The notes beneath the pieces were generated by a model, which searched no databases, was not told the DNA's origin, and saw nothing but the letters and a program-made list of their open reading frames with translations. DNA of 64,000 nt from Rheinheimera sp. (GTDB lineage: Bacteria > Pseudomonadota > Gammaproteobacteria > Enterobacterales > Alteromonadaceae). Numbering within the stretch: the first letter of the stretch is position 1; the number at the start of each line of letters is the position of its first letter. A program made the position numbers and the translations under genes. Below are positions 30,033-42,519 of this stretch, piece by piece. Location: NCBI GenBank assembly GCA_003543135.1, contig DPJG01000033.1, positions 54,057-118,056 on the forward strand. Reading direction: 5' to 3'.

Positions 30033-30410
30033 ATGAAAGTATTACCAGCGATGTTATGTGGTTCGCTGTTAACGGGTCTGTTCGTGGTTACTCCTGCAGC
30101 TTACGCCGATCAACAGCTGGCGGCATCCATGTGTGATTATATTAAAGCAGACGATAAAAACCGTTTTCGTAAATTGTTAAGCGACAACCGTTTGCGCTTA
30201 CGTAACATTTACGATGGGGTGATGTGTGATGGTAATTCAATGATCCGCCACGCAGTCATCAATAAGGCCGCCGGGGCAGGTGAATTTATTATCAAGCAGC
30301 TGCCAGCCGCACAAATTAATGCCTCAGGTGACATTGCCTGGGCAGAAGCAAATCATGCAAGTTCGCCGCTGATTGCGGTATTAAAAGAACGTGCTGGTAG
30401 TGGTGAATAA
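30033..30410 (+). CDS. DUF3718 family secreted protein
   Basis: Small exported protein of 125 residues and unknown function. The signal peptide MKVLPAMLCGSLLTGLFVVTPAAYA has a clear AYA-type cleavage site near residue 25. The mature part carries two cysteines (in ASMCDYIKADDKNRFRKLL and GVMCDGNSMIRHAV) that probably form a disulfide. The pattern LAxxxCxYIkadDKnrfRkkLsdnrLrLRniYdgvxCdGxSLlrhA fits the DUF3718 family known from Shewanella and relatives. Preceded by GAGAGG at good spacing and followed by a terminator; monocistronic. Confidence 0.75.
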   Translation: MKVLPAMLCGSLLTGLFVVTPAAYADQQLAASMCDYIKADDKNRFRKLLSDNRLRLRNIYDGVMCDGNSMIRHAVINKAAGAGEFIIKQLPAAQINASGDIAWAEANHASSPLIAVLKERAGSGE

Positions 30411-30422
30411 GCCAAATCCGAT

Positions 30423-30450
30423 AAAAAACCGCTGATTCAGCGGTTTTTTT
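30423..30450 (+). terminator. Intrinsic terminator after the DUF3718 gene
   Basis: The stem AAAAAACCGCTG/CAGCGGTTTTTT with a 3-base loop ends in a run of seven T, 12 bp past the stop. Confidence 0.9.
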
Positions 30451-30581
30451 GTGCCGTTTTTCCGAAGCGGAAAATGCTGGTCTGCCTGACACTAACCCTC
30501 TGATTCCGTAACGCGCAGAAGCCCTGACTGGCAGAGCCTAATATTCTCTAAGGCTGCAGCAATAACATACTGAGCTTGCGG

Positions 30582-30624
30582 CCAAAATAAAAAAGGAGCT
30601 CAAAGAGCTCCTTTTTTATTTTGG
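30582..30624. terminator. Bidirectional 20-bp perfect stem terminator
   Basis: Positions 30582-30601 and 30605-30624 are perfectly complementary over 20 bp with an AAA loop. A GGAGCTC core is flanked by A6/T6 and TTTT/AAAA runs, so both strands end in U-rich tails. It serves the minus-strand chemoreceptor gene ending at 30631 and backs up the DUF3718 terminator from the other side. Confidence 0.92.
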
Positions 30625-30630
30625 GTTAAA

Positions 30631-32643
30631 TCAGACTTTAAACTGGTCTACCGATTGACGCAGCTCTTCAGCCAGTCGTGCCACTTCATGGCTTGAATCC
30701 GACGTTTGTTCGGCACCAGATGCGGTCTCTTCTGCGATATTTACAATCGATTCCAACAGCTTACTGATTTCATGTGAAACCTGGTTCTGTTCACGGGCAG
30801 CATGAGAGATTTGTTCACTCATATCATGCGCCATATGCACAGCGTGGGTAATAGAGTCCAGCGCTTCTGCCGCAACTTCAGTTTGGGCGACGCAGTTTTC
30901 AGCCTGACGGCGACCTTTATTCATCGCTTCTACTGCAGCATGGGCGCCAGATTGCAGCACCTGAATCATCGCCTGAATTTCCTGGGTTGAAGACTGGGTT
31001 TTGCTGGCTAAAGAACGAACTTCATCAGCAACCACCGCAAAACCACGCCCTTGCTCACCGGCTCGGGCAGCTTCAATCGCCGCGTTTAACGCCAGCAGGT
31101 TGGTCTGCTCGGCGATACCACGAATTACATCCAGGATGCTGCCGATAGATGCGCTGTCCTGATGCAGTTTGTTGATAACTTTAGACGCCTGTTCAACTTC
31201 CTGTGACAGCTGCAGAATGGTTTGTTTGTTGGTATTGGAAATACCTTTTACCCGCTCAGCTTCGCTGTCAGCATGTTTAATTTCAGCCAGAGCGTCGCTT
31301 GAACTTTGCATTACACCTTGTGAGGTGCTGCTCATTTCGGTGGTCGCTGTTGCTGCCTGAGTGACCTGAGACTTCTGCTCACGAATGGCCTGAGTCGACT
31401 GCACTGTAATGGCTGACGTTTGTTCAGAAGCTGCGGCTAACTGTGTGGAGCGGGAAATAATGCCCTGAATTAACTGACGCAGGTTACTGATTACCTGGTT
31501 GCAGTTACGCGCCAGTTCACCAAATTCGTCTGAGGCTGAATCATCCAGTTTTTTCGTCAGATCACCTGAAGCCACTACACCTAAAATTTCGTTCACTTTA
31601 GCCAGTGGCGTGGTGATGCTGCGTACAGTCACCAGTGCAATACCCACAGCCAGCACAATAGACACCAGCACAACGATAAAAATCAGCACTACAGCGTTGC
31701 TGACACCAGATTCAGCAGCTTGCTGGATTTCTCCGGCAGCGCTTCTGGCTTTACTTAATAACTGGTTCAACGCTGAAACTGCGTCTGCAGTTTGTTGCTC
31801 AGCAGTCGTCAGCATTTTTTGCGCTGAAGCAGTGGCAGCCAGGCGTTGTTGTTTCAGTGCCAGAATACCGTCAGCAGCATTTAACAGGTCATTAATGGCA
31901 GTAATTTTCTCGGACAGATCAGCCACCATGTCTACAGATTCACCAGCTTCTTCCTGGATCACTGTCATTTTGGCGGAAATATCGCCGATGCGGTTTTTAA
32001 TCTCGTTACTTAAGGTTTCACTGGTCGTTGGCGTATTGGTACGAATTAAATCGACCACAGTAGATACCAGCGAGTTTAAGCTGGTTTCCATCTCAGAGGC
32101 TGCAGCATAGGATTTTGGAAAACGGCTGCTGGCATTACGCACATCGGTAAAATCCAGAATCAACGAGGCAGCGTCATCTGAATTACCTTCCAAATCAGAC
32201 AGTTTATTGTCCATCTGATCTCTTAACGTCAGGCTTTTGGTCAGAGCGGCAAACAGCTCGCTGCTGGTTGGAATAAATTGCTCGTAAGCGGAGTTCACTT
32301 GTTTAAAACTGGCGGCCAGTTCCGGCTCTGCAGCAACCACAGATTGCAGTGACTTAGCAGCGGCGTCGTACAGGGCTTTTTCGGCCTGGAATTGACCTTC
32401 AAGTGTGGCCACGTTTTTCACTTCATCAGCATAATAAGCCTGCAGGCTTACTTTGCTCATTTTCACAAACTCACTCTGTAAGGTTGCGCTATTTTCAAGG
32501 GCAGGAATAGAGATGGTGTTTACCTGGCTGGTCGAATCACTAATATTACTCAGACTGATATAAGACGTGATACCGATGAACAACAACAGCAGTGAAATAA
32601 CACCAAAGCCACCCACAATACGCAGTGCTACAGTTAACTTCAT
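30631..32643 (-). CDS. Methyl-accepting chemotaxis protein
   Basis: Transmembrane chemoreceptor of 670 residues signalling to CheA/CheW. TM1 is about residues 9-31. The periplasmic sensing domain (about 32-315) is largely helical and rich in Ala, Ser and Glu, suggesting a helical bundle. TM2 is about 317-340, followed by a HAMP domain ([26 protein letters not shown], about 341-393). The signalling domain has the hairpin tip [37 protein letters not shown]. No C-terminal CheR-binding pentapeptide is seen. The ligand cannot be told from sequence. It sits alone, inserted between folA and apaH compared with E. coli. Confidence 0.93.
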   Translation of the reverse strand: MKLTVALRIVGGFGVISLLLLFIGITSYISLSNISDSTSQVNTISIPALENSATLQSEFVKMSKVSLQAYYADEVKNVATLEGQFQAEKALYDAAAKSLQSVVAAEPELAASFKQVNSAYEQFIPTSSELFAALTKSLTLRDQMDNKLSDLEGNSDDAASLILDFTDVRNASSRFPKSYAAASEMETSLNSLVSTVVDLIRTNTPTTSETLSNEIKNRIGDISAKMTVIQEEAGESVDMVADLSEKITAINDLLNAADGILALKQQRLAATASAQKMLTTAEQQTADAVSALNQLLSKARSAAGEIQQAAESGVSNAVVLIFIVVLVSIVLAVGIALVTVRSITTPLAKVNEILGVVASGDLTKKLDDSASDEFGELARNCNQVISNLRQLIQGIISRSTQLAAASEQTSAITVQSTQAIREQKSQVTQAATATTEMSSTSQGVMQSSSDALAEIKHADSEAERVKGISNTNKQTILQLSQEVEQASKVINKLHQDSASIGSILDVIRGIAEQTNLLALNAAIEAARAGEQGRGFAVVADEVRSLASKTQSSTQEIQAMIQVLQSGAHAAVEAMNKGRRQAENCVAQTEVAAEALDSITHAVHMAHDMSEQISHAAREQNQVSHEISKLLESIVNIAEETASGAEQTSDSSHEVARLAEELRQSVDQFKV

Positions 32644-32731
32644 ATGGAACTCCCAACGGGTTTTTAATTAGTCGCGCAAATCTGCGGCGGCCCGGCCTGA
32701 CGACCAATTTGTCTTTCGGAAAACGACTGTA

Positions 32732-33544
32732 TTATAGTTGTTTTATATATCCAGTAACACTATAACGCCGTTGCGATTCAATACAATAGGCCGTCAAAGA
32801 ATTACCCCAGACACAACCTGTGTCAAGCGCATGGATCTGCTCCACATCGCATCTTCCCTGCAGTGCAGCCCAATGACCAAAAAAAATGGTTGGGTGCGGT
32901 GTATGGCGCCAGAACTCGAACCAGGGAATTAGATCCGGGTTTGCTGACACTTCTCCTTTTTCTTTAAGCTCAAGCCTGCCATCTGCCAGACAATAACGCA
33001 TCCGGGTACAGGCATTGATGGTAAAACGATGGCGGGCAGCCTCATCGGCGGCATCCTGCCATAAATCGGGCTGGTTGCCATACATCTGACTGAATAACAA
33101 AGCTGGATTCTGTGTAAGGCTTTGGCTGACTTCTGCTGCTGCACTGAGAGCTGTTGGCAATGTCCAGCACGGAGCCAAACCGGCATGCACCAGCAGCAGT
33201 TGCTCCTGACTGTTAAAGTGCATCAGCGGTTGTTGTTGCAGCCATTCGGCCAACTGATGTAAATCAGCTGCTTGTTGCAGTGCCTGCAGCTGATCTGCGG
33301 CGCTTACCCGGCCATAACCGTGTAAGGATGCTAAAAAATTTAAGTCGTGATTGCCAAGCACTGTGATGGCGTTGTCGGCCAGGTCTCTGACAAAACGTAA
33401 GGTTTGCAGTGACTGTGGGCCGCGGGCAATTAAATCGCCGCAGAACCACAGTTGATCGCGGTCAGACTTAAAATCGATCAGCACCAAAAGCTGCTGCAAT
33501 TGCTCAAAGCAGCCCTGCACATCTCCAATCACATATCTTGGCAT
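32732..33544 (-). CDS. apaH: Symmetrical bis(5'-nucleosyl)-tetraphosphatase ApaH
   Basis: Hydrolyses Ap4A to two ADP and also removes Np4 caps from RNA. The 270-residue product is a calcineurin-like phosphoesterase with metal-binding motifs GDVQGCFEQL (residues 7-16), GDLIARGPQSL and GNHDLNFLA, and later VHAGLAP and FGHWAALQG. These match the family (GDvHGC, GDlvaRGp, GNHD). Last gene of the lptD-surA-pdxA-rsmA-apaG-apaH operon, 2 bp after apaG. Confidence 0.96.
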   Translation of the reverse strand: MPRYVIGDVQGCFEQLQQLLVLIDFKSDRDQLWFCGDLIARGPQSLQTLRFVRDLADNAITVLGNHDLNFLASLHGYGRVSAADQLQALQQAADLHQLAEWLQQQPLMHFNSQEQLLLVHAGLAPCWTLPTALSAAAEVSQSLTQNPALLFSQMYGNQPDLWQDAADEAARHRFTINACTRMRYCLADGRLELKEKGEVSANPDLIPWFEFWRHTPHPTIFFGHWAALQGRCDVEQIHALDTGCVWGNSLTAYCIESQRRYSVTGYIKQL

Positions 33545-33546
33545 TG

Positions 33547-33924
33547 TCAGTTCAGAATATTGGGTACAGCCAGACGGAACACCGGAATCGGGGCGTTAAA
33601 GATCTCACCGGATTCGGTTTTCATTTCATAGTGGCCCTGCATAGTGCCAACCGGAGTTTCCAGTACGGCACCGCTGGTGTAGCTGTAGCTGCTGCCGGGC
33701 GCCAATATAGGTTGCTCACCCACCACACCGTCGCCATAAACTTCAGAATTTTTGCCATTGGCGTCGTTGATAGACCAATAACGGCGTAACAGTTGCACCT
33801 GCTCTGGGCTGTCATTGCGGATGGTAATGGTATAAGCAAACACAAAGCGATTTGCCGCTTCATCCGACTGATTTTCAATGTAAAAAGTGTCTACCTGGAT
33901 AGGAATGGAATAACGCTCAGTCAT
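33547..33924 (-). CDS. apaG: ApaG (Co2+/Mg2+ efflux-associated) protein
   Basis: Small cytoplasmic fibronectin-III-like fold protein of 125 residues, the same length as E. coli ApaG; molecular role unclear. Conserved blocks include [45 protein letters not shown] and [12 protein letters not shown], ending [13 protein letters not shown]. Overlaps the rsmA stop by 8 bp, so translation is probably coupled. Confidence 0.96.
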   Translation of the reverse strand: MTERYSIPIQVDTFYIENQSDEAANRFVFAYTITIRNDSPEQVQLLRRYWSINDANGKNSEVYGDGVVGEQPILAPGSSYSYTSGAVLETPVGTMQGHYEMKTESGEIFNAPIPVFRLAVPNILN

Positions 33925-34735
33925 GTTTTACATCCGGTTGTTGCGATAACCACTTGGCAATACGGATAAATTCACTGACCGGTAATTGTTCCGGTCTTAA
34001 TGATGGATCTATACCCAAAGCTTCAATCTGTTCTGCACTGGCAAAGTTGCTGAAACAGTTGCGTAAGGTTTTACGGCGCTGGTTAAAGGCTTCCAGACAG
34101 ACCCGGTTCAGCACAGCCACTGGCACACCGTCGCGTTCGCTGTCATTTTTCGGAATAAGCCGCACCACAGCTGAATCAACTTTTGGCGCAGGTTTAAAGG
34201 CGCCAGGGCCTACTTCAACCACAGGCATAGCGTGGCAGAAAAACTGTGTCATTACACTTAAACGGCCATAAGTTTTTGAGCCGTGGCCAGCCGTCATCCG
34301 CTCTACCACTTCCTTTTGCAGCATAAAGTGCATGTTTTCAATGTGATTGGTAAATTCAAACAAATGAAACAGCAGTGGGGTAGAGATGTTGTAGGGCAAG
34401 TTGCCAAAAATTTTCAGTTTGCCACCGTCAGGCACCAGGGTGCTGAAATCAAACTTCATCGCATCGCCCTGATGAATGGTCAGTTTGTCGGCAAGTACAG
34501 GGTGCTCGCGCAGGCGCTGGGCTAAATCACGATCCAGCTCCACGACCGTTAAGTGGCCGGCTTGTTCCGCTACAGGCTCAGTCAGAGCGCCAAGACCCGG
34601 GCCTATTTCCACCAGATGATCGCCGGGTTTTGGTGCTATTGCTTTGACAATACGTTCAATGACCACAGGGTCGTGCAGAAAATTCTGGCCAAATCTTTTA
34701 CGGGCCGTATGGCCTAAATGTACTTTATCATTCAT
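33917..34735 (-). CDS. rsmA: 16S rRNA (adenine1518-N6/adenine1519-N6)-dimethyltransferase
   Basis: Also called KsgA; dimethylates two adjacent adenines near the 3' end of 16S rRNA late in 30S assembly. The 272-residue product has [18 protein letters not shown], the SAM-binding [14 protein letters not shown], the acidic VVELDRDL, and the catalytic motif [10 protein letters not shown]. The C-terminal helical domain contains [11 protein letters not shown]. Overlaps pdxA upstream and apaG downstream by 8 bp each, indicating tight coupling. Confidence 0.97.
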   Translation of the reverse strand: MNDKVHLGHTARKRFGQNFLHDPVVIERIVKAIAPKPGDHLVEIGPGLGALTEPVAEQAGHLTVVELDRDLAQRLREHPVLADKLTIHQGDAMKFDFSTLVPDGGKLKIFGNLPYNISTPLLFHLFEFTNHIENMHFMLQKEVVERMTAGHGSKTYGRLSVMTQFFCHAMPVVEVGPGAFKPAPKVDSAVVRLIPKNDSERDGVPVAVLNRVCLEAFNQRRKTLRNCFSNFASAEQIEALGIDPSLRPEQLPVSEFIRIAKWLSQQPDVKHD

Positions 34736-35723
34736 GAGATAATTTCGATTGAGTCGCTAAAAATATCGCCTGATCAAGGGCATGCAGCATACTGCCGGCA
34801 TCGGCTTTGCCGCTGCCGGCTAAGTCCAATGCAGTGCCATGATCGACGGAAGTGCGGATAAGGGGCAAACCCAGGCTGATATTCACCGAGCGGCCAAAAC
34901 CTTTGTATTTCAGTACTGGCAAGCCCTGATCGTGATACATCGCCAGCACAGCGTCAGCATTGTCCAGATATTTGGGCTGAAACAGGGTGTCGGCAGGCAA
35001 AGGTCCAACGAGATCCATACCTTCGGCACGCAGCTCGTTCAGTGCCGGAATCATCACATCAATTTCTTCGCGGCCGAGGTGGCCGTCTTCACCGGCATGC
35101 GGATTCAGACCACAGACGTAAATCCGGGGTTTGGCAATGGCAAATTTTTGCTGCAGATCCTGCTGCAAAATACGTAACACCTGTTGTAGCCGCTCACGGG
35201 TAATGGCTTTGGCCACATACGCCAGTGGAATATGGGTGGTTGCCAGCGCCACACGCAGCCCTTCGGTTGCCAGCATCATCACCACATAAGGTGTGTTTGA
35301 TTGCTGGGCGAAAAATTCGGTATGACCGCTAAAAGGAATACCGGCTTTATTGATAATGCCTTTGTGGACCGGGCCTGTCACAATAGCGGCAAACTCACCG
35401 CTGATCGATTTTTCCCCGACAAACCGCAGTGTATCCACCACATAATGACCGTTATTTTCATTCAGTACGCCGGGAACCACGGGGTGAGGGGCCTGAAAAG
35501 CGGCGATGGTGAGAGTACCGGCTTGCTGCGGTTTGGCAGCTTGTTCGCTTTGATAGGGTAACAAGGTGAGCGGCAGCCCAAGCTGGGCTGCCCTTTGGCT
35601 TAACACTGCAGGATCGGCGCAGACCACCAGCTCAACCGGCCAGTTTTGCTGCGCCAGTTGTACCACCAGATCCGGCCCTATACCGGCGGGTTCGCCAGGT
35701 GTAATGCCGATACGTAATGTCAT
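34728..35723 (-). CDS. pdxA: 4-hydroxythreonine-4-phosphate dehydrogenase
   Basis: NAD-dependent enzyme of the DXP-dependent pyridoxal-5'-phosphate pathway. The 331-residue product starts [19 protein letters not shown]. Substrate and metal-binding blocks are [83 protein letters not shown] (described by key residues His in SGHTE, NPHAGE and YHDQG). Overlaps the surA stop as ATGA. Confidence 0.97.
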   Translation of the reverse strand: MTLRIGITPGEPAGIGPDLVVQLAQQNWPVELVVCADPAVLSQRAAQLGLPLTLLPYQSEQAAKPQQAGTLTIAAFQAPHPVVPGVLNENNGHYVVDTLRFVGEKSISGEFAAIVTGPVHKGIINKAGIPFSGHTEFFAQQSNTPYVVMMLATEGLRVALATTHIPLAYVAKAITRERLQQVLRILQQDLQQKFAIAKPRIYVCGLNPHAGEDGHLGREEIDVMIPALNELRAEGMDLVGPLPADTLFQPKYLDNADAVLAMYHDQGLPVLKYKGFGRSVNISLGLPLIRTSVDHGTALDLAGSGKADAGSMLHALDQAIFLATQSKLSHE

Positions 35724-37024
35724 TCAGCTTCCGCCACAATTTCAATAAAGGCCTGATCACGAAGTTCACGCAGGAAGTTACTGGATTCTTCGTTATAACG
35801 GCGGTTAAAGATTAGCCGGGTCGCCTGCTCACGTTTTTTCTCTGCTGTTGCATCGACAGTGCGGCGGTCATGTAACTGAATAACGTGCCAGCCAAATTCA
35901 GAGGCAAAAGGTTCACTGATCTCACCTTTTTTCAAGGTAGCCAGTGTGTTACGGAAAGAGGTGACATATTTGGCCGGATCGGCCCAGCCCAGTTCGCCAC
36001 CTTTGAGTTTAGAGCCTGGGTCTTCGGAATAGGTTTTGGCAAATTCAGCAAAATCGGCTTTACCGGCTTTAAAATCTTTCACAAAATTGGTCAGCATATT
36101 TTTGGCTTTTTCGTCGCTGAGAATAATCGACGGCTTGATCAGCACATGGCGGGCGTTGACTTCTTCAAATTCCACCACGTTAGTGCCTTTGATATCAAAA
36201 ATGGTCAGAATATGAAAACCAGCGCCTGAGCGCAGCGGTCCAATCAGATCTTTTTTCTTTTTGCCGCGCACCTGATCGGCAAATAAGGTTGGCATTTCGT
36301 TGATATTTAACCAGCCCATATCACCGCCTTCCAGTGCTGTTTCAGCAGAAGAAGATGCAATGGCCAGTTTTTTGAAGTCGCTGCCTGAGCGTAATAACTC
36401 CAGCACTTTTTTTGCTTTGTCTTCAGCTTCTTTCATTTGCTCTGCGCTCGGCTCACTCGGCAGCGCAATCAGGATATGGCCGATATTATATTGCTCGTTA
36501 CTGGCGCCTTGTTGTTCCATCAGTTTCAGCACAGTATCAACTTCCTGCGGGCTGACATAAATACGGCGTTGTACGTTGGCACGCAGCACTTCACCTGTGG
36601 TGATCTCTTCGCGCAGCCGCTCTCGGAACAATTCATAACTGCCTTCTTCCTTCACCACCTGCGAGCGCAGCTGGGTGACAGTCATTTTTTGTTCTCTGGC
36701 TATATTTTCAATAGTTTCATCCAGTTGCGGATCTGTGATTTGTAAACCCATCCGCTTGGCCATTTGCATTTGCAGATTGTTCAGAATAAGCCGTTCCAGC
36801 GCCTGAGTACGCAGAGCACGGTCAGAAGGCAGCGTCTGGTTTTGGGCGGCGGCATTCTTTTTTACCCGCGCCACCATATCCTCTACTTCACTTTCCAGCA
36901 CCACACCGTTGTTGACAATAGCGGCAACTGCATCAACTTTTGTTTCGGCAGCCTGGCTGCTCAGCATGAAGCAGGTTGTTACGGCAACAGCAATCAACTT
37001 TTGTAACTTCATAAATTTCCACAT
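35720..37024 (-). CDS. surA: Periplasmic peptidyl-prolyl isomerase and chaperone SurA
   Basis: Outer-membrane protein chaperone, needed for LptD and porin folding. The product is 434 residues from the ATG at 37024, which overlaps the lptD stop as TAATG. A second ATG at 37012 has GTGGAAA just before it and would give a standard signal peptide [21 protein letters not shown], so either is possible. The N-terminal SurA domain ([22 protein letters not shown]) is followed by two parvulin domains: about 178-275 ([10 protein letters not shown] to [11 protein letters not shown]) and about 290-390 (ARHVLIKPS to [12 protein letters not shown]). The C-terminal helix completes the chaperone module. Confidence 0.96.
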   Translation of the reverse strand: MWKFMKLQKLIAVAVTTCFMLSSQAAETKVDAVAAIVNNGVVLESEVEDMVARVKKNAAAQNQTLPSDRALRTQALERLILNNLQMQMAKRMGLQITDPQLDETIENIAREQKMTVTQLRSQVVKEEGSYELFRERLREEITTGEVLRANVQRRIYVSPQEVDTVLKLMEQQGASNEQYNIGHILIALPSEPSAEQMKEAEDKAKKVLELLRSGSDFKKLAIASSSAETALEGGDMGWLNINEMPTLFADQVRGKKKKDLIGPLRSGAGFHILTIFDIKGTNVVEFEEVNARHVLIKPSIILSDEKAKNMLTNFVKDFKAGKADFAEFAKTYSEDPGSKLKGGELGWADPAKYVTSFRNTLATLKKGEISEPFASEFGWHVIQLHDRRTVDATAEKKREQATRLIFNRRYNEESSNFLRELRDQAFIEIVAEAE

Positions 37025-39315
37025 TAATTATTAAGTAAATAAGGGCGGCGATATCCGAAGATGCCGCTGGATAACATATCTGACACATCAAATCCGGCTG
37101 AATCACCGAATCCTTTTAACACAAAACGCAACGCAATGCCGCTGTCCAGTTTCACCGGATTGTTAGGATTATTCACCAACAACTCCAGATTGGTTTCAAT
37201 CTGACGGCGGGCAACCAGCCGGATAGCCCAGCAGCAGGATTCATACTGCAGGCCAATATTGGCTTCAATCATCCGGTCATTATTGATATCACGGTAATAA
37301 CTGGCAACAGCCTGCCATTGTTCGGCAATCGGCATAGTGCCGAGTGCGCCAAGCTGGGCAATTTCGGTGTTTGAGACATAACGGCTGTATCTATGGTTCA
37401 ACTGAAAAAGTTTTTTATCATCACTGCGATAATCCAGCGTGACGTTACTTTTTACCATCCGCTTGTTTTCAGCGTCGTATTGCACACCGCCATTGAGGAA
37501 CCAGTTTTGCTGCCAGTGCACCAGCGTTTCGGCGGCAAAAATAGACTCAGTGGCCGCAATAGCCTGTGGGTCGGTGTTGCTGTCGGTCGGATCCAGTAAC
37601 GCAGGTGTTTTCGGGTCGGCCAAAAACAAAATCTGACCCATGCTGAACCTGAAGCGTTCGGTTTCGTTGGCGTCATACACCCGGGTGGTCCAGCCCAGTG
37701 TCAGCTGATTGGCGTCGTTGATCCTATCCAGACCTGAATAACGGTTCTGGCGGAATAAGCCCGAATAGTCGTCCTGTAATCTGGCGGTGTCGTACAGTTC
37801 AATATTTTGTTGATCGCGAAACGGGATATACAAATATTGCAGCTGGGGTTCCAGAGTTTGTACTGAATCCTGACCAAACCAGTTGGTGTCCCGTTCAAAA
37901 TTCAGTTTACCGTTCAGGCTGAGTTTGGGCAGACTTCGTGCTACCGATTCATCCAGTACCACACCAGGCTCAGTGGTTTTTTGCTGATAATAGGTATGCA
38001 GCAAACTGCCTTCGAGCGTCAGCTCCAGTGCTGGTGTGCTGTATGGCAGCCGCACTGTAGGTTCCAGATGTACCCGGTCGGCGCTGCGTTTGTAAAGGTC
38101 GTCATTCTCAAAATGGGCATATTGACCAGCCCACAGCAGCTGAACATTCTCAGTAAGCTGCAGCGGTTTGGCTGAACTAAAATCCCACTGCGGTAACGCA
38201 CTAAAGGCTTTGTTGTAGTTACCCAGAATTTCAAAACCCTGCAGCTGAATGTCGGAATGCACATAATCGCCGTAATAACTTAAATTGGCTTGGCGATACA
38301 GCTGGGTGTCACTCTGGTTATTGATGGCTGAACCCAGCTCCGTCAGGTAAGCATCGTCACTGACATCGGTAAAATCGACACTGGCGCGCCAGCGATCGCT
38401 AAAATCAGCCAGATGGCTGACATGCGATAAATAACGGGCACCAAAGTCTGCCGCTTTTTCCTGGTCTTTATCCAGATATTCCAGATACAAAGAACCACGA
38501 TGGGCTTCGGTCAGATAACGGAATTCAGAGTTTAGCTGAGTGCCACGCTGGCTCATATAACGGGGCGTGAGCGTGGCGTCGTAGTTGTCGGCCAGATTCA
38601 GATAATAAGGCAGGGCAACATCGAGACCGAGTTTTTGTGAACTGCCGATATTGGGAAATAACACGCCGGTTTTGCGTTTATTGCTGACCGGATAAGTCAT
38701 ATAAGGCAGATACAATACCGGTACACCTTTGATTTTCACAAAGGAATTCCACGCTTCACCCCAGCCATCATCGGCATTAATTTGAATTTTTTCAGCTTCC
38801 AGAGCCCAGCCATTGTCACCATCCGGACAAGTGGTAAAACTGGCCTGGTTCAGCTCAACACTTTGATCTGAAGCTGACATTTGCGCCGCATAACCGCGGC
38901 CGGCCTGGCCTAAAAAACGGTATTCAGCGTCTTGCAGTGTCACTTTGTTTTCGGCGAGCAGGGCGCTGAACGAGCTGCTGCTCACTTTGAGCATAGAGCT
39001 GTAATAACTGATACCACCGTCGGCGGACATGCTCTGCTCTGGTTTACTAAAACGGGCGCTGGGTGCTGTTAGTAAAGTATCGCGGTAAGTGAGCTGTACT
39101 GTGTCACTAAATTCCGCTACCTGGTTGCCAATCAGTTCAGCCCTGCCTGAGTCAATACGGAGCTGGTTGTCGTTTTTATTGAGGCTGGCCAGAATTGGCG
39201 GCAAGTCGGGTTTGGGGTAGCACTGCAGTACTGGTGTGGTGGCATAAGAAAACCATGGCGCAGCAGCACCACCGATCGCCAGCAGTATCCATTGATTTAA
39301 TAAAGTTCGTTTCAT
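37024..39315 (-). CDS. lptD: LPS-assembly protein LptD
   Basis: Outer-membrane beta-barrel that inserts lipopolysaccharide into the outer leaflet with LptE. The 763 residues include a signal peptide (MKRTLLNQWILLAIGGAAAP..) and an N-terminal OstA/jellyroll domain (about 45-200). The large barrel ends with SGIFGYRRPYLLNN. The four disulfide-forming cysteines appear: one near residue 32 (VLQCYPKP), one in FTTCPDGDNG, and the adjacent pair in YESCCWAIRLVARR. The barrel lumen motif LPYMTYPVSNKRKTGVLFP is typical. First gene of the operon reaching apaH; divergent from amgK with a 131-bp gap. Confidence 0.97.
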   Translation of the reverse strand: MKRTLLNQWILLAIGGAAAPWFSYATTPVLQCYPKPDLPPILASLNKNDNQLRIDSGRAELIGNQVAEFSDTVQLTYRDTLLTAPSARFSKPEQSMSADGGISYYSSMLKVSSSSFSALLAENKVTLQDAEYRFLGQAGRGYAAQMSASDQSVELNQASFTTCPDGDNGWALEAEKIQINADDGWGEAWNSFVKIKGVPVLYLPYMTYPVSNKRKTGVLFPNIGSSQKLGLDVALPYYLNLADNYDATLTPRYMSQRGTQLNSEFRYLTEAHRGSLYLEYLDKDQEKAADFGARYLSHVSHLADFSDRWRASVDFTDVSDDAYLTELGSAINNQSDTQLYRQANLSYYGDYVHSDIQLQGFEILGNYNKAFSALPQWDFSSAKPLQLTENVQLLWAGQYAHFENDDLYKRSADRVHLEPTVRLPYSTPALELTLEGSLLHTYYQQKTTEPGVVLDESVARSLPKLSLNGKLNFERDTNWFGQDSVQTLEPQLQYLYIPFRDQQNIELYDTARLQDDYSGLFRQNRYSGLDRINDANQLTLGWTTRVYDANETERFRFSMGQILFLADPKTPALLDPTDSNTDPQAIAATESIFAAETLVHWQQNWFLNGGVQYDAENKRMVKSNVTLDYRSDDKKLFQLNHRYSRYVSNTEIAQLGALGTMPIAEQWQAVASYYRDINNDRMIEANIGLQYESCCWAIRLVARRQIETNLELLVNNPNNPVKLDSGIALRFVLKGFGDSAGFDVSDMLSSGIFGYRRPYLLNN

Positions 39316-39446
39316 CCCGCAGTCTCAGAGTAGAAGCCTTGCTGCAGTTGCATTGTTGCAAAAACAGCAGGTTGGCCATGATAAAGCAATTTTATGCTTG
39401 TTGCTAATCAGATATAGTGCGCTCTTTGACCTGATGGGAGTAAAAA

Positions 39447-41136
<1,690 letters not shown>

Positions 41137-41137
<1 letters not shown>

Positions 41138-41934
41138 TGTGGGGAAAACTGCTGGGTGCCATGTTTGGCATGGCTTTATTTAAATGGCCGGGTTTGCTGC
41201 TGGGGCTATTGATAGGGCATTGGTTTGACCGCAGCCTGCGTTCATCTTTTGAGGACTCGGGTGGTTTTGCTGCGCTGAAAAAAGATAACAGTGAAGCGCA
41301 GGGCGTGTTTATGTACAGCACCTTTGCCGTGATGGGGCATCTGGCCAAAGCTGATGGTGTGGTGACCAGCGCTCATATCGATAAAGCCACCGAGTTTATG
41401 CAGCAACTTGGGCTGAACAGTAAACAGCAGCAGGAAGCCCAACGTGCCTTTCGTGAAGGCAAGGCCGCTGATTTTCCGCTGTTAGCGCAGCTGGCGCTAC
41501 TGAAGCAAAGTTATCGCTGGCGACCGGATTTATTACAGCTGTTTTTAGAAATCCAGATCAGCATTGCTTATGTCGACGCTCATTTAAGTGCGGTTGAAGA
41601 GCGTTTATTGCAACAATTAGCCGATGCTTTGTCGATTTCGGCCAGCAGACTGCAATATCTGCTTGGGCGTTATCAGGCAGAAGCGCGTTTTGCCAAAAGG
41701 CCACGCCAGACGGCAGCCAAAGCCGATACCCTGCAGGATGCTTATCAATTGCTTGGGGTAAAACCTGATTGCAGTGAAAGTGAGCTGAAAAAAGCCTATA
41801 AAAAACAAATGGCACAACATCATCCGGATAAGCTGATGTCGCAAGGCCTGCCGGCCGAAATGCTGGAGCTGGCCAAACGCAAAACACAGGATATTCAGGC
41901 CGCTTACGAGATGATTAAACAAAACCGTAGTTAG
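41137..41934 (+). CDS. djlA: Membrane-anchored DnaJ-like co-chaperone DjlA
   Basis: Type III J-domain protein that stimulates DnaK at the inner membrane. The 265 residues start with an N-terminal membrane segment rich in Gly (about 1-30: WGKLLGAMFGMALFKWPGLLLGLLIGHWFD). A TerB-like central domain (about 55-165) begins at TFAVMGHLAKADGVV. The C-terminal J domain (about 198-265) contains the HPD motif in QHHPDKLMSQGLP. Third gene of amgK-murU-djlA. It sits near lptD as in E. coli. Confidence 0.95.
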
Positions 41935-41951
41935 TTAAAAACTCACAGTGC

Positions 41952-41980
41952 GCAGGGGAGTGGAGGCTGTGCTCCCCTGC
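41952..41980 (+). terminator. Hairpin after djlA, possible terminator
   Basis: A 9-bp perfect stem (GCAGGGGAG with CTCCCCTGC) with an 11-base loop lies 17 bp past the djlA stop. No U-tract follows, so it may be factor-dependent or only protect the 3' end. Confidence 0.45.
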
Positions 41981-42011
41981 AGCTTTGCACGCCCCTTTGT
42001 GGATGCTGAGG

Positions 42012-42368
42012 TTAACTCTTGTGATAAAACATAAAATATACCGCCCCCAATAAACAGAAACCGGCATAAACATAATTCCATTTAAACGGCTCTTTCATAT
42101 AAAACAGTGCAAATGGGATAAATACCGACAGCGTGATGACTTCCTGCAATATTTTCAGTTGCGCCAGCGACAGCACCTGCGAGCCAATGCGATTGGCCGG
42201 CACCATCAGCATATATTCAAAAAACGCTATGCCCCAGGATACCAACACCGCTATATAAATGGCCGAGCCTTTGAAGTGTTTCAGATGGCTGTACCAGGCA
42301 AAAGTCATAAAAATATTGCTCAGTAACAGCAAAATCACAGTGCTGAACACCGGACTGGACGCAAACAT
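42012..42368 (-). CDS. DUF486 / DMT-superfamily small membrane protein
   Basis: Inner-membrane protein of 118 residues with four predicted helices (about 7-27, 34-55, 69-92 and 98-115), related to the DMT/EamA transporter superfamily through DUF486. Family landmarks are SNIFMTFAWYSHLKH, SWGIAFFEYMLMVPANRIGS and a C-terminal YAGFCLLGAVYFMF. The ATG at 42368 is preceded by GAGG at good spacing; an upstream in-frame start 19 codons earlier gives a non-conserved extension. The transported substrate, if any, is unknown. It is convergent to djlA. Confidence 0.82.
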   Translation of the reverse strand: MFASSPVFSTVILLLLSNIFMTFAWYSHLKHFKGSAIYIAVLVSWGIAFFEYMLMVPANRIGSQVLSLAQLKILQEVITLSVFIPFALFYMKEPFKWNYVYAGFCLLGAVYFMFYHKS

Positions 42369-42519
42369 AACCACCTCAGGAACTATAGCGGGACAAGGCG
42401 CAGATCCTAACATGGCAACCGGCAAAACGGCAGCCTGAGCCCCGCAGCCAGAAGGATGATAACAGCATAAATTTTAATCACTTTTTCCTTGCAATGACAA
42501 AACGCTGTTCTAGATTTAT

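Noticed and set aside
31499..32110. 203-codon plus-strand ORF
   Set aside because: Antisense of the chemoreceptor sensing domain; Ser/Thr/Ile-rich composition reflects the complementary strand.
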